From assembly GCA_002368865.1 (NCBI GenBank), contig DFDT01000224.1:1-30135 (forward strand): a stretch of 30,135 nucleotides of DNA. The letters run 5' to 3'. This document shows, in pieces, positions 1-8,516 of the stretch (position 1 is the first letter of the stretch; each line of letters begins with the position of its first letter). The notes beneath the pieces are model-generated. The model searched no databases. It was given only the letters and a program-made list of their open reading frames with translations, and was not told where the DNA came from. The DNA is from Lachnospiraceae bacterium UBA3821 (GTDB taxonomy: Bacteria; Bacillota; Clostridia; Lachnospirales; Lachnospiraceae). The position numbers and the translations under genes are program-made.

Positions 1-769
1 TGATACCCATGCCCATTATGATGACGCGGATTTCGACGAAGACAGAGAGGATCTGCTTGCCCGTCTTCCGAAGGAAGGTATTGCCAAAGTGGTGGACGTA
101 GGGGCAAGCCTGGCCTCCTGTGAGAAGGTAGTGGAGTTGATGGAGCGGTATGACTATATCTACGGCGCCATTGGCATCCACCCCAGTGAGACGGCGGAGT
201 TGGAAGAAGATGAAGGGCGTTTTCAGTGGGTGAAAGAAGCCTGTAAGCACGAAAAATGTGTGGCGGTAGGGGAGATCGGTCTGGATTATTATTGGGATGA
301 GCCGGATCGGGAGATTCAGAAGAAATGGTTTCTGCGGCAGTTAGACCTGGCCAGGGAAATCAGGCTGCCGGTGGTAATCCATTCCAGAGATGCGGCGAAG
401 GACACGGTGGATCTGATGACTGCGGCGAAAGCGGAGGAGATTGGCGGTGTGATCCACTGTTATTCCTATACAAAGGAGACGGCGCGGTCGTTTTTGAATA
501 TGGGATTTTATTTCGGCATCGGTGGTGTGCTGACCTTTAAAAACGCCAGGAAGCTGAAGGAAGCGGCGGAATATATCCCTATGGACCGAATTGTGCTGGA
601 AACGGATTGCCCCTATCTGGCGCCGGTACCGTTTCGCGGAAAGCGAAATTGTTCCCTTTATATTCCCTATGTGGTGAGGGAGTTGGCGCAGATCAAGGGG
701 ATTTCCGAGGAGGAAGTGCGAAAACAGGCATGGACAAATGCCCATAATCTGTATAGAATGAAAGAGTAA
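1..769 (+). CDS. tatD: TatD family metal-dependent hydrolase (5' end outside window)
   Basis: The frame is open from base 2 to the TAA at 767-769, so the start codon lies just before the window; the first visible residues are DTHAHYDD, the N-terminal metal-binding motif (HxH) of TatD enzymes. Further family motifs follow in order: GEIGLDYYWD (metal-ligand Glu), VIHSRDA, GVIHCYS and ETDCPYLAP with the C-terminal metal-binding Asp. About 255 residues are visible, so only a few are missing. TatD proteins are cytoplasmic TIM-barrel nucleases of the amidohydrolase superfamily, linked to 3'-5' DNA/RNA trimming and repair. In many Firmicutes tatD lies upstream of rsmA; here rsmA is about 27 kb away, so that link is broken. 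The cupin gene follows after 37 bases and is probably co-transcribed. Confidence 0.95.
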   Translation, partial: DTHAHYDDADFDEDREDLLARLPKEGIAKVVDVGASLASCEKVVELMERYDYIYGAIGIHPSETAELEEDEGRFQWVKEACKHEKCVAVGEIGLDYYWDEPDREIQKKWFLRQLDLAREIRLPVVIHSRDAAKDTVDLMTAAKAEEIGGVIHCYSYTKETARSFLNMGFYFGIGGVLTFKNARKLKEAAEYIPMDRIVLETDCPYLAPVPFRGKRNCSLYIPYVVRELAQIKGISEEEVRKQAWTNAHNLYRMKE

Positions 770-806
770 GGATGCAGTAAGCGTACTGTTAAGAAGGAGG
801 CAGAAT

Positions 807-1127
807 ATGTTTGTAAAAAACGAAGAATGCAAAGTAACCCCCTGTGAACCCGGCGTGAGCAGACGGGTGATGTGTTATTCCGACAAGCTCATGATGTGTG
901 AGATCACTTTTGAGAAAGGTGCGGAGGGCAATATGCACAAGCATCCCCATGAGCAGATCACTTATATTGCGGAAGGCAGTTTCTGCTTTACGATCGACGG
1001 CGAGAGCCAGGTGGTGAACAAGGGCGACAGTGTGTTTATGCCTTCCAATTCCATGCACGGCGTGAAGTGTCTGGAGGCGGGGAAACTGGTGGATGTGTTT
1101 AATCCAAAGAGAGATGAATTCCTGTAA
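807..1127 (+). CDS. small single-domain cupin protein
   Basis: A 106-residue protein made of one cupin beta-barrel. Cupin motif 1 is clear: HKHPHEQITYIAEG supplies two or three His and one Glu as metal ligands. Motif 2, GDSVFMPSNSMHG, supplies the last His. The start is well set by AAGGAGG about 8 bases upstream of the ATG. Small cupins of this shape include KdgF-like proteins, which act on unsaturated uronates from pectin or alginate, but many others are of unknown substrate. No sugar-acid pathway genes are nearby, so I do not assign a substrate. It sits between tatD and the chemotaxis receptor with short gaps and no visible terminator, so it is likely part of a read-through transcript. Confidence 0.9.
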   Translation: MFVKNEECKVTPCEPGVSRRVMCYSDKLMMCEITFEKGAEGNMHKHPHEQITYIAEGSFCFTIDGESQVVNKGDSVFMPSNSMHGVKCLEAGKLVDVFNPKRDEFL

Positions 1128-1174
1128 GGAATCGTTGCCGGACCAATCCAAAATTGTGATGGAGGACATGGAAA

Positions 1175-2890
1175 ATGAAAGTCAGAAAATTGAGTTTTGT
1201 GTGGAAGATCTTTATGGCGGTGATCGCATTGCTGATGTTTTCCGTGATCGTCATGGGGGCGCTATTGTATTCCAGAGCCAAAAATCTGTTGGTTCAGCAG
1301 ATCAAGGAAAATGCCATGAATGTTGACCGGTGCGTGGCGGGTTCTGTAGACGGAGACCTGCTGCAAACGATACATACGGGGGACGAGGGATCGGATGCGT
1401 ACAATACGGTGTTGGAGCAGCTGGCATTGTTCCGCGACAACAGTGGCGTGGAGTATGTCTATACGCTACGGAAAGGCGCAGGCGGTGTGGAGTTTGTTGT
1501 GGATTCCGATCCGGAGGAGCCGGGACTTGTAGGAGAGGCTTTTGAGGATGACGCGGAGGAACTCATGCAAGCATTTACGGGGGAGACCACGGTCAATGCG
1601 GAGCCGTACACGGATGAGTGGGGCACCCACCTGACCGCATACAGCCCTATTTACAATTCGGGTAATCAGATCGTGGGTCTGGCTGCGGTGGATCTGAGCG
1701 TGGACTGGGTGAATGAACAGACGGGCAAGCTCCTTGCACTGATCGTTGGTGTCTGCGTGGTGGTTCTGTTGATCGGCACAGGAATCCTTTTCCTGATCGC
1801 CAAGACACTGCGCAAAGGATTCATAACCTTGAATGACAAGCTGGTGGATGTATCTGAAGGTGACGGCGATCTGACCCGTGTGATCGAGCTGCACAGCGGA
1901 GATGAATTTGAGACCATCGGTGAGAATGTGAATAAGCTGATTGGTCAGATTCGCGGAATCCTACAGGATATCGCGAAAGAGTCCGGTTCTTTGAAAAATA
2001 CTTCCGGTCATATTGCCGACCGGTTGAATGCGACCAGAGCGGATACTTCGGATGTCAGCTCTACGATGGAGGAGATGAGTTCTTCCATGGAGGAGATCTC
2101 CAATTCGTTGGGAGAAGTGAATGATCTGGTGGGACAGATCGCATCTGCGTTTCATGATATTATGGATCAGATCAGAGAGGGTAGTGATTTTGCCAGAGGG
2201 ATCCACAGTGATGCGGAGAATATAGGAAAACAGGCTGGGAAGGAGCAGAATCAGGCGAAGACCCTGATGCAGGAGATGGCCCGGAATGTGGAGCAGAGTA
2301 TTGAGAAGTCCCATTCGGTGGAGAAGATCAGTGTCCTGACGGAAAATATTATCGCGATCACAGAGCAGACGAACCTGTTGGCGCTGAATGCCTCCATCGA
2401 GGCAGCTCGGGCGGGCGAATCCGGCAGAGGCTTTGCGGTGGTTGCTTCGGAGATCGGCAAGCTGGCGCAGGATTCCGCAAATTCCGCTACGGAAATCCAG
2501 GCAGTATCGGCGGATGTAATCGCGGCGGTGGACGGACTGGCCAAGGAGGCGCAGCGACTGATCGACTTTATGAACAGCACCGCTATGAATGGGTATACAG
2601 ATCTGGTAGCCACCAGTGGAGATTACCAGAAGAGCGCCAGACATATGGATGATATGATGCAGGGCTTCTCACAGATCAGCGAGAGGATCCGGGAGAATAT
2701 CGACAGGATCAGCGAGTTGACAGACAATGTGAATACGGCGGTGGAGGAAACGGCAAGGGGGGTTATGCATACCACGGAGAAGACGGTGGACATCTCCCGC
2801 AGTATGCAGGATATCGGAGACGATGCCCAGACCAATTCTCATATTTCCGATTCCCTGTATGCGGATGTGAACCGGTTCCGTTTAGAATAA
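1175..2890 (+). CDS. methyl-accepting chemotaxis protein with extracellular Cache-like sensor
   Basis: A 571-residue receptor. TM1 spans about residues 10-32, an extracellular sensor about 33-185, TM2 about 186-209, then a HAMP region (about 210-265) and a cytoplasmic coiled-coil signalling domain. The highly conserved hairpin tip is at about 392-430 and contains [20 protein letters not shown] and [11 protein letters not shown]. The sensor has Cache-like features ([29 protein letters not shown]), as in small-molecule sensors. The start ATG has GGAGGACATGGAAA upstream. Such receptors signal to CheA/CheW. No che genes are in the window, although a MotA-like protein is encoded about 7 kb downstream. 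The ligand cannot be read from sequence. The DUF1848 gene starts 26 bases after its stop. Confidence 0.95.
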   Translation: MKVRKLSFVWKIFMAVIALLMFSVIVMGALLYSRAKNLLVQQIKENAMNVDRCVAGSVDGDLLQTIHTGDEGSDAYNTVLEQLALFRDNSGVEYVYTLRKGAGGVEFVVDSDPEEPGLVGEAFEDDAEELMQAFTGETTVNAEPYTDEWGTHLTAYSPIYNSGNQIVGLAAVDLSVDWVNEQTGKLLALIVGVCVVVLLIGTGILFLIAKTLRKGFITLNDKLVDVSEGDGDLTRVIELHSGDEFETIGENVNKLIGQIRGILQDIAKESGSLKNTSGHIADRLNATRADTSDVSSTMEEMSSSMEEISNSLGEVNDLVGQIASAFHDIMDQIREGSDFARGIHSDAENIGKQAGKEQNQAKTLMQEMARNVEQSIEKSHSVEKISVLTENIIAITEQTNLLALNASIEAARAGESGRGFAVVASEIGKLAQDSANSATEIQAVSADVIAAVDGLAKEAQRLIDFMNSTAMNGYTDLVATSGDYQKSARHMDDMMQGFSQISERIRENIDRISELTDNVNTAVEETARGVMHTTEKTVDISRSMQDIGDDAQTNSHISDSLYADVNRFRLE

Positions 2891-2916
2891 ACAGACAAGA
2901 AGGTAAAATATAATTT

Positions 2917-3861
2917 ATGATCATACAGACGGGAATGCGGACGGATATACCGGCTTTTTATGCGGAATGGTTTGCCAATCGGTTAAAGGAGGGTTTCGTC
3001 ATGGTGCGGAACCCTTATCATCCGATACAGGTGACGCGCTATGTATTGGATCCGGCTGTGGTGGATCTGATCGGGTTCTGCAGTAAGAATCCCGGACCGA
3101 TGCTGCCGTATATGGACCTGTTGAAGGCTTATGGCATGTATTGGTTTGTAACGATCACGCCTTACGGCAGAGACATAGAGCCTCTGGTGCCGGACAAGAT
3201 GAAGGTGATCGAAGATTTCAGGCGGATTTCGGAGGCGGCAGGCGCGGATTCCATGGGATGGCGGTATGATCCGATCTTTTTGAATGAAACTTACACCAAA
3301 GAATATCATATGGAGCAATTTGAACGAATGGCGGAGGCACTGGAGGGATATACCGGAACCTGCGTCATTAGTTTTATTGACCTTTATCAGAAGGTACGTA
3401 AAAATTTTCCGGAGGCGGTGCAGGTCGCGAGGGAAGGCAGGCTGTATCTGGGAGAACGTATGGCGCGGATCGCAAAAATGCACGGCATGACGCTCAGACC
3501 CTGCGGGGAGGGAAATGAGCTGGCACAGTTCGGGGCGGACTGCAGCGGGTGCATGACGGTGAAAACCTATGAGACTGCCTTACACCGCACATTACGGCTC
3601 CCGGCGAAGACACCCTTGCGCAAGGAATGTGCCTGCTTTCTGGGCGGAGACATCGGTGCGTACAATACCTGCCTGCATGGGTGCAGATACTGCTATGCCA
3701 ACTACGATCAGGAGACGGTGCGCAGAAATTATGCCAAACATGATCCGAAATCTCCGTTTCTCATCGGCGGCAGCATGCCGGAGGACGTGGTGCATGAGGC
3801 GGAGCAGAAAAGCTGGATCAATCGGGCGGATATGCCCGGACAGCTGACATTGGAACTGTAA
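2917..3861 (+). CDS. DUF1848 protein with C-terminal CX3CX2C cysteine motif
   Basis: A 314-residue cytoplasmic protein of the DUF1848 family (full length). The N-terminal part looks like an alpha/beta barrel (VTRYVLDPAVVDLIGFCSKNP, WFVTITPYGRDIEP, DSMGWRYDPIFL). The C-terminal part is rich in Cys: GADCSGC, then ECACFLGGDIGAYNTC, and CLHGCRYCYAN, in which C252, C256 and C259 form the CX3CX2C spacing of radical-SAM Fe-S clusters. Here that motif is at the C-terminus, whereas in true radical SAM enzymes it is N-terminal. The function is not known; binding of an iron-sulfur cluster is a reasonable inference. The SD is weak (AGAAGGTAAAATATAATTT before ATG). The gene closes the first transcription unit, since a hairpin with a T-run follows directly. 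Confidence 0.9.
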   Translation: MIIQTGMRTDIPAFYAEWFANRLKEGFVMVRNPYHPIQVTRYVLDPAVVDLIGFCSKNPGPMLPYMDLLKAYGMYWFVTITPYGRDIEPLVPDKMKVIEDFRRISEAAGADSMGWRYDPIFLNETYTKEYHMEQFERMAEALEGYTGTCVISFIDLYQKVRKNFPEAVQVAREGRLYLGERMARIAKMHGMTLRPCGEGNELAQFGADCSGCMTVKTYETALHRTLRLPAKTPLRKECACFLGGDIGAYNTCLHGCRYCYANYDQETVRRNYAKHDPKSPFLIGGSMPEDVVHEAEQKSWINRADMPGQLTLEL

Positions 3862-3863
3862 GG

Positions 3864-3886
3864 GCCGGCGCGATCCGGCTCTTTTA
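3864..3886 (+). terminator. rho-independent terminator after the DUF1848 gene
   Basis: GCCGG (3864-3868) and CCGGC (3875-3879) form a short GC stem with a six-base loop, followed by TCTTTTATT. It begins three bases after the stop codon, and a strong promoter lies just downstream. Confidence 0.65.
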
Positions 3887-3928
3887 TTGTGAAAAAACAT
3901 AAATTTATTGAAAAACAATAAAAATGTA

Positions 3929-3956
3929 TTGACAAACAAAAACTACGCGCTATAAT
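3929..3956 (+). promoter_or_regulatory. sigma-A type promoter for the DUF2975 module
   Basis: A perfect -35 TTGACA (3929-3934) and a perfect -10 TATAAT (3951-3956) are separated by 16 bases, in an A/T-rich context. An AGGAGG ribosome site at 3965-3970 and the ATG at 3979 follow, so the 5' leader is short. Confidence 0.85.
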
Positions 3957-3978
3957 GGGAAAAAAGGAGGAAGAATAA

Positions 3979-4482
3979 ATGGCTACAGATAAGAAACAAA
4001 ATATTTCAAATAAAGATTTAGATGATATCATGCGGCAAAAATTATTTTTGACAAAATGGACCAAGTATCTGTTGGATTTTATGTTTTATTCCGGCATATT
4101 GGTGACGGTGAGCCTGCCGTTTTCTGTCAAGTGGATCGGTCAGTTTTATGAACCGGCAGTGGAGCATTATGAAGAAACCGTAATCATCTATTTTGTTCTG
4201 GGAATCGCGGCGTTAGTCTTGATCCGGGAACTGAGGAGAATATTTAAGACGGTGTTGGCGCAGGATTGCTTTGTGATGGAGAATGTGATCAGTTTGCGTA
4301 AAATGGGTAACTGGAGCTTCTTCATTGCACTGATGTCAGTGGTGCGCACAATTGTTTATCTCACGAAGGCAATGTTGGTGATCATTTTGGTCTTTGTGAT
4401 CGCCGGACTGTTTAGCAAGGTGTTGGCGCTGGTGTTCGAGGAGGCCGTCCGCTACAAGGAGGAGAATGATCTGACAATCTGA
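3979..4482 (+). CDS. DUF2975 membrane protein
   Basis: A 167-residue integral membrane protein with four predicted TM segments: about 32-50 (LLDFMFYSGILVTVSLPF), 69-86 (IIYFVLGIAALVLIREL), 112-130 and 133-156. The cytoplasmic linker has the family's LAQDCFVMENVISLRKMG stretch. The start follows AGGAGG by 8 bases. DUF2975 proteins (Bacillus YoaS type) are of unknown function and are very often followed by a small XRE regulator of the YozG type, exactly as here after 57 bases. The pair resembles a membrane-linked regulatory couple, but no signal or target is established. It is the first gene of a unit that seems to run to the terminator at 7841. Confidence 0.9.
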   Translation: MATDKKQNISNKDLDDIMRQKLFLTKWTKYLLDFMFYSGILVTVSLPFSVKWIGQFYEPAVEHYEETVIIYFVLGIAALVLIRELRRIFKTVLAQDCFVMENVISLRKMGNWSFFIALMSVVRTIVYLTKAMLVIILVFVIAGLFSKVLALVFEEAVRYKEENDLTI

Positions 4483-4539
4483 GAAGTTGGCGGGAAGCAT
4501 TTTGAGTCAATGAGTTTAAAGACAGCGAGGTTGAGATAA

Positions 4540-4761
4540 ATGGCGATTGTAGTAAATCTGGATGTGATGATGGCGAAGAGGAAAAAGGGACTCACGGAGT
4601 TAGCCGGGGAAGTAGATATCACTCTCGCAAATCTGTCTATCTTAAAAAATAATAAGGCAAAGGCAGTGCGGTTTTCCACGCTGGAGTCTATCTGCAAGGC
4701 TTTGAACTGTCAGCCGGGGGATATTCTGGAATATGTGCCGGATGAGGGAGAAAATCAGTAA
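4540..4761 (+). CDS. small XRE-family regulator (YozG type)
   Basis: A 73-residue protein consisting almost only of an XRE helix-turn-helix: the MAKRKKGLTELAGEVDITLA part gives helices 1-2, LSILKNNKAKAVRFSTLESI gives recognition and following helices, and the C-terminus CKALNCQPGDILEYVPDE is characteristic of the YozG/YdcN subgroup. It lies downstream of the DUF2975 gene, the usual partner. The ribosome site is weak (GAGGTTGAGATAA), which suggests low expression or coupling to the upstream gene. It probably binds DNA as a dimer and may autoregulate the module; this is inferred from the family. A second member of the same subgroup is encoded on the minus strand at 19773-19991. Confidence 0.9.
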   Translation: MAIVVNLDVMMAKRKKGLTELAGEVDITLANLSILKNNKAKAVRFSTLESICKALNCQPGDILEYVPDEGENQ

Positions 4762-4809
4762 GCAGAACAAATAAATCAGATTAATAAAATTGATAGGAGG
4801 ATGGATGAA

Positions 4810-6438
4810 ATGAACGAACAAACAAGTGCGGCTCAAAATATGACACAAATGTCACAAAATATGCAGCAACAGGCAGGCCCCTATATCGTGCCGACGCCGG
4901 CAAAGCCTGTAAAGGAGGACACGGAGGCAACCAGGCGGATGAAGGAAAACTTCGGATTCTTTGGACCGGTGACTTTCCTGTATGCGTTGTTTTACGCTTT
5001 TTGCATGTTTCGGAACGGTTCGGGTGTCACTTTCCCTTTTTTCATAGCCGCAAGCCTCTTGTATTTGTGCTTCTCGTTGTCAAAACTGGGGCTTACCTTG
5101 AAAAAAGGAAGCGGCTTCTATATGACGGGGATGATACTGCTTTCGGTTTCCACCTTCTGCACAGACGACGCCAGGATCATCGGGTTCAACAAGACGGGGA
5201 TTTTCCTGCTGATGATGAGTCTGCTGCTCAAGCAGTTTTATGACACGGCGCAGTGGAAGCTGGGGAAATATCTGGGCAGTATCTTTCTGATGGTGTTTGC
5301 GTCCATCGGGGAACTGGCAAGACCGTTTCAGGATGTGGTCCGTTATATGAAGCAAAGAGGCAAGGGCAACAGGACGGTGGGATATGCTTTGCTCGGAGCC
5401 GTATTGGCGGTGCCTCTGCTGGTGGTTGTGATCGCGCTTTTGGCCAGTGCGGATGCATTCTTCAGGCAGTTGACGGATCAGGTTCTGTCCGGGGTCAATT
5501 TGGAAAATCTGTTTGACATCATCTGTCGGGTGCTGTTTCTGTTTTTTGCGGCGTATCTGTTGCTCTCCTATCTTTGCAAACATACTTTGAGCGAAGAGGT
5601 GAAAGATCACAGACATGGGGAGCCAGTGTTGGCGATCACAATCACGGGTCTTCTATCCGTGGTGTATGTCCTGTTTTCCGGAATCCAGATCTTTGGGCTT
5701 TTCCTGGGGAAGTTGCAGCTTCCCGATGGTTATACCTATGCGGAATATGCCAGAGAAGGATTTTTCCAGTTGCTGGCGGTGAGTATTCTGAATCTGATCA
5801 TAGTGCTGGTATGCATGAGCTTTTTTAAGGAAAGCAAAGTGTTAAAAGGGGTTTTGACAATTATGTCACTCTGTACTTTTGTCATGATTGCTTCCAGCGC
5901 ACTGCGTATGGTTCTCTATATCCGGTCTTATTATCTGACTTTTTTGCGGATACTGGTTCTGTGGGCGCTGGCACTGTTATTCGTACTGTTTTTCGGCGTG
6001 ATCGCGAGCATCTATCGGGAGAAGTTTCCGTTGTTTAAGTACAGTGTGGCGGTGGTGACGGTGCTGTATCTGGTGTTATCCTTCAGCCATCCGGATCTGA
6101 TCATCGCGTATGTGAATGTGCAGAGTGCAAACAATGATTATCGTTATCTGAGTAATCTCAGTGCGGACGCAGCGCCGGTGCTGATCCCCTATCTGAAAGA
6201 ATTGGGGTACGACTTTGAGGTTGTATCCATTCCCGGTTCCGATAATCCGGGTGAATATTTGCGGGAGCAGCAGCGCGTATGGGATGGAATGCGGGAAAAC
6301 GGATACAAGAAATCGGATCCGGATGGATTCGGATATTATTATCTGCTGCATCTACAGCAGGCGACGGAGAACTTTGGCATCAGGACTTACAATATCTCCA
6401 GGCATATGGCGATCAGGCAGGTCGCGCAGGCAAAATAA
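4810..6438 (+). CDS. DUF4173/DUF4153-type polytopic membrane protein
   Basis: A 542-residue membrane protein. I choose ATG 4810 rather than ATG 4801, because AGGAGG at 4795-4800 directly abuts 4801 but is 9 bases from 4810. A Gln/Met-rich N-terminal tail (about 50 residues) precedes roughly ten or more hydrophobic helices. The soluble C-terminal part has the family pattern IIAYVNVQSANNDYRYLSNL followed by LSADAAPVLIPYLKELGYD, typical of DUF4173. Function is unknown; the family often sits beside DUF2975 or XRE genes and sensor systems. Its stop is 37 bases before the next membrane-protein gene, so co-transcription is likely. Confidence 0.88.
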   Translation: MNEQTSAAQNMTQMSQNMQQQAGPYIVPTPAKPVKEDTEATRRMKENFGFFGPVTFLYALFYAFCMFRNGSGVTFPFFIAASLLYLCFSLSKLGLTLKKGSGFYMTGMILLSVSTFCTDDARIIGFNKTGIFLLMMSLLLKQFYDTAQWKLGKYLGSIFLMVFASIGELARPFQDVVRYMKQRGKGNRTVGYALLGAVLAVPLLVVVIALLASADAFFRQLTDQVLSGVNLENLFDIICRVLFLFFAAYLLLSYLCKHTLSEEVKDHRHGEPVLAITITGLLSVVYVLFSGIQIFGLFLGKLQLPDGYTYAEYAREGFFQLLAVSILNLIIVLVCMSFFKESKVLKGVLTIMSLCTFVMIASSALRMVLYIRSYYLTFLRILVLWALALLFVLFFGVIASIYREKFPLFKYSVAVVTVLYLVLSFSHPDLIIAYVNVQSANNDYRYLSNLSADAAPVLIPYLKELGYDFEVVSIPGSDNPGEYLREQQRVWDGMRENGYKKSDPDGFGYYYLLHLQQATENFGIRTYNISRHMAIRQVAQAK

Positions 6439-6475
6439 ACGGGATCGTGTTTTGGGAGGAGCAGAGAAGATTAAG

Positions 6476-7447
6476 ATGCAGGAGATGGGACGCGGAGCAA
6501 AAATACTTACGGGTATGCTTATCACGCTGATCGTTTTTACAGGCATATATGAGACAGTTTTTCATACAGTGCCCGACGGTTTGGTTTTAAGGGTATGGTA
6601 CCAGAAGATTGTGTTTGTCCTCATTATGGTATGGCAAATTTTCCTGGTCGTCTTGACGGTGTGGATCAGCGCAAAGGTTTTTGGCGTAGTGGAATCAAAG
6701 GCAGCCAGATATATCGGAAGATTTGGAGTGTGGATCAGCAGTATATTTCTGGTGCTTTTTCTGGGGCTTGTATGGATCATCAAACTGTTTGGCATGGAGA
6801 CGGAGTACGGGAACGACAATGGCACGATCACCGTCGCACACAGTGATTTTTGGGAGGAAACGGAATATTCCCTATGGGAGAAAGAAAGCTTTTTGTATCG
6901 AAGATACCTGCGTCAGAGTGCCGGTCGCAATGATATAAATCCCGATCAGACCATGAAGCAGTTCCTGAGAGAAAAATATCCGCAGCAGTATGACGATCAA
7001 GATAACCGGCAGACGAAGCCTGCCGAAGGATACGCGTCTGCACCGGAGGAAGCGGTTGCTCCGGTGGATAGCCAGTATACCGCAAATAAGCAAAATGACG
7101 GTCTGGTGGCCATCTATGAAGTTCTGTCTGATGCAAAAATTAATTCGGAAAACGAATACCGTTTTGAGACATCTTTCAGCTCTCACGGTGAGCCGCAGGC
7201 TGTTGTCTATGAGGACGGGCAGGTGGTGCGGTTCCTTCGGTATGACAGGGTATCCGGGAACGGATCGTGTTATCTTTATGTATATTATGAGTCGGTAAAA
7301 AAGGAGGACGGTTCTTATTCACCGACGGACGCCCGAATTCTTGATATGTATGCGTATGTGGTGGCTACCGGGCAGGTGGTGTTATCCGGGAAAAAGGCAT
7401 GGTCGGATCTGGGAAATGCGGAATATAGAGAAGTGACGGGTGAATAG
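6476..7447 (+). CDS. membrane protein of unknown function, three N-terminal TM segments plus soluble domain
   Basis: I take the ATG at 6476 as the start because it falls after the stop of the upstream gene; a longer open frame from 6215 would overlap that gene by 224 bases. GGGAGGA lies about 15 bases upstream, a loose spacing, so the start is uncertain. The 323-residue product has TM segments at about 9-29, 41-62 and 80-103. A long, probably extracytoplasmic, region follows: it is rich in Tyr/Gln/Glu, has a low-complexity Pro/Ala stretch (KPAEGYASAPEEAVAPVD), and ends in a domain with alternating hydrophobic strands (RFETSFSSHGEPQAVVYEDG, VVRFLRY). I do not recognise a family. Position suggests it works with the DUF4173 protein. 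Confidence 0.75.
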   Translation: MQEMGRGAKILTGMLITLIVFTGIYETVFHTVPDGLVLRVWYQKIVFVLIMVWQIFLVVLTVWISAKVFGVVESKAARYIGRFGVWISSIFLVLFLGLVWIIKLFGMETEYGNDNGTITVAHSDFWEETEYSLWEKESFLYRRYLRQSAGRNDINPDQTMKQFLREKYPQQYDDQDNRQTKPAEGYASAPEEAVAPVDSQYTANKQNDGLVAIYEVLSDAKINSENEYRFETSFSSHGEPQAVVYEDGQVVRFLRYDRVSGNGSCYLYVYYESVKKEDGSYSPTDARILDMYAYVVATGQVVLSGKKAWSDLGNAEYREVTGE

Positions 7448-7482
7448 CCGGAAACGGCAGAAAGGTATAGGAAAGAGGTAAA

Positions 7483-7833
7483 ATGAAAAAGATTGTCAAA
7501 GCAGTACTGACACTGATCTATGGAATCGGTGTCGGGTGTACAATTTACTACGGAATAAAGTTTTGTATGCACTCCACATATGTGGCGAATCCTGATGCCA
7601 TGCTTCCGTTCATGGAGTATGAGAGAGCCTTTGGTATCATGGCGCTGGGGTGTCCTTTTATGATCGCTTCTACGATTTCCATGATCTGGGCGTATGGGCT
7701 GCACAAGGCAGAACATCCAAAGCGGAAAATCCTTTTGCTTTCTGTGCCGGCGGTCCTGGATGCAATACCGTTCCTTTTTATTATTTTAGTGTTGGTGATA
7801 GGATTGGCGAAGGATGTGATAAGAGGGTGGTAA
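7483..7833 (+). CDS. small membrane protein of unknown function
   Basis: A 116-residue protein with three to four hydrophobic segments (about 5-26, 50-70 and 84-110) separated by short loops; the last cytoplasmic-looking loop is basic (HKAEHPKRK). The ribosome site AAAGAGGT precedes the ATG. It is the last gene of the DUF2975-DUF4173 unit and is followed eight bases after its stop by a strong terminator. No family is recognised. Its size and context suggest an accessory subunit or modulator of the larger membrane proteins upstream, but this rests only on position. Confidence 0.75.
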   Translation: MKKIVKAVLTLIYGIGVGCTIYYGIKFCMHSTYVANPDAMLPFMEYERAFGIMALGCPFMIASTISMIWAYGLHKAEHPKRKILLLSVPAVLDAIPFLFIILVLVIGLAKDVIRGW

Positions 7834-7840
7834 TTTTAGA

Positions 7841-7888
7841 AGAAATCGCAAGTGGTATTTTGCTGCTTGACGATTTCTTTTTTTTTAT
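7841..7888 (+). terminator. rho-independent terminator ending the DUF2975-DUF4173 unit
   Basis: AGAAATCGCAAG (7841-7852) pairs with CTTGACGATTTCT (7866-7878) with one bulged A, closing a 13-base loop. A run of eight further T residues follows the 3' arm. This is a long stem with a clear U-tract. Confidence 0.85.
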
Positions 7889-7911
7889 TAAAAATATTTG
7901 GAAAAAAATGT

Positions 7912-7918
7912 CGTCTAT
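7912..7918 (+). promoter_or_regulatory. possible ECF-type -10 element upstream of the sigma factor gene
   Basis: CGTCTAT at 7912-7918 resembles the -10 element used by many Firmicute ECF sigma factors that transcribe their own operons. It lies 41 bases before the ATG at 7959. The matching -35 region is not clear: the bases about 17 upstream are only A/T-rich. Autoregulation is therefore a guess. Confidence 0.35.
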
Positions 7919-7958
7919 ATAGGTGAAGCAGTTAAAACTACAGGACGGAGAAATCAGT

Positions 7959-8516
7959 ATGGAGGATTCCAAGATCATAGAATTATATCTTGAGCGCGAC
8001 GAGCGGGCGATCAGTGAGACAGACCGCAAGTACGGAGCGCTTTGCCACACGATCGCGCTGCATATATTGTCGGACGAGCAGGATGCGCAGGAGTGTGTCA
8101 ACGATACCTATCACCGGGTATGGAAATCAATTCCGCCGCAGATGCCGGATAACCTGAAGTGCTGGCTGGGCAGGATCGTGCGGAACATTGCGTTGGACCT
8201 TTGGAGAAAGAATCACAGGCAGAAGCGATACAACGGTATGGAGTTAATCCTGGAGGAGATGGAGGAGTGTATTCCGGTGGGCAGCACGGTAGAGGATCGC
8301 CTGGAAGAACTGGAACTGGGGAGACTGATCAGTGAATGGCTGCGGACATTACCGCCGGAGGATAGAGTGCTGTTCATTAAGCGGTATTGGAACGGTGAGC
8401 CGGTAAAGGATGTGGCGAAGAATCTAAGGATCAGTGCAAACAAAGCGGCCGGGCGTCTGTACAGATTGCGGAACAGTTTGAAAGAATATTTGGAGAGGGA
8501 GGGCGTGAGCCTATGA
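7959..8516 (+). CDS. ECF-type RNA polymerase sigma-70 factor
   Basis: A 185-residue two-domain sigma factor. I place the start at ATG 7959, eight bases after GGAG; a GTG at 7923 would add 12 residues but has no ribosome site. Region 2 covers about residues 15-80 (SDEQDAQECVNDTYHRVWKS, then LGRIVRNIALDLWRKN). Region 4 covers about 128-180 (LPPEDRVLFIKRYWNGEPVK with the helix-turn-helix DVAKNLRISANKAAGRLYRL). It directs RNA polymerase to a small regulon, probably for envelope stress, and is held by the membrane anti-sigma factor encoded next. The two genes share an ATGA overlap (8513-8516), which indicates translational coupling and balanced amounts. The regulon cannot be read from this window. 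Confidence 0.93.
   Translation: MEDSKIIELYLERDERAISETDRKYGALCHTIALHILSDEQDAQECVNDTYHRVWKSIPPQMPDNLKCWLGRIVRNIALDLWRKNHRQKRYNGMELILEEMEECIPVGSTVEDRLEELELGRLISEWLRTLPPEDRVLFIKRYWNGEPVKDVAKNLRISANKAAGRLYRLRNSLKEYLEREGVSL

Noticed and set aside
1961..2644. Minus-strand open frame opposite the chemotaxis receptor
   Set aside because: The plus-strand receptor has the diagnostic signalling hairpin. The antisense frame has no ribosome site or motif.
6215..6475. N-terminal extension of the 323-residue membrane protein
   Set aside because: It would overlap the end of the DUF4173 gene by 224 bases and reads as a shadow of it; the hydrophobic N-terminus begins after ATG 6476.
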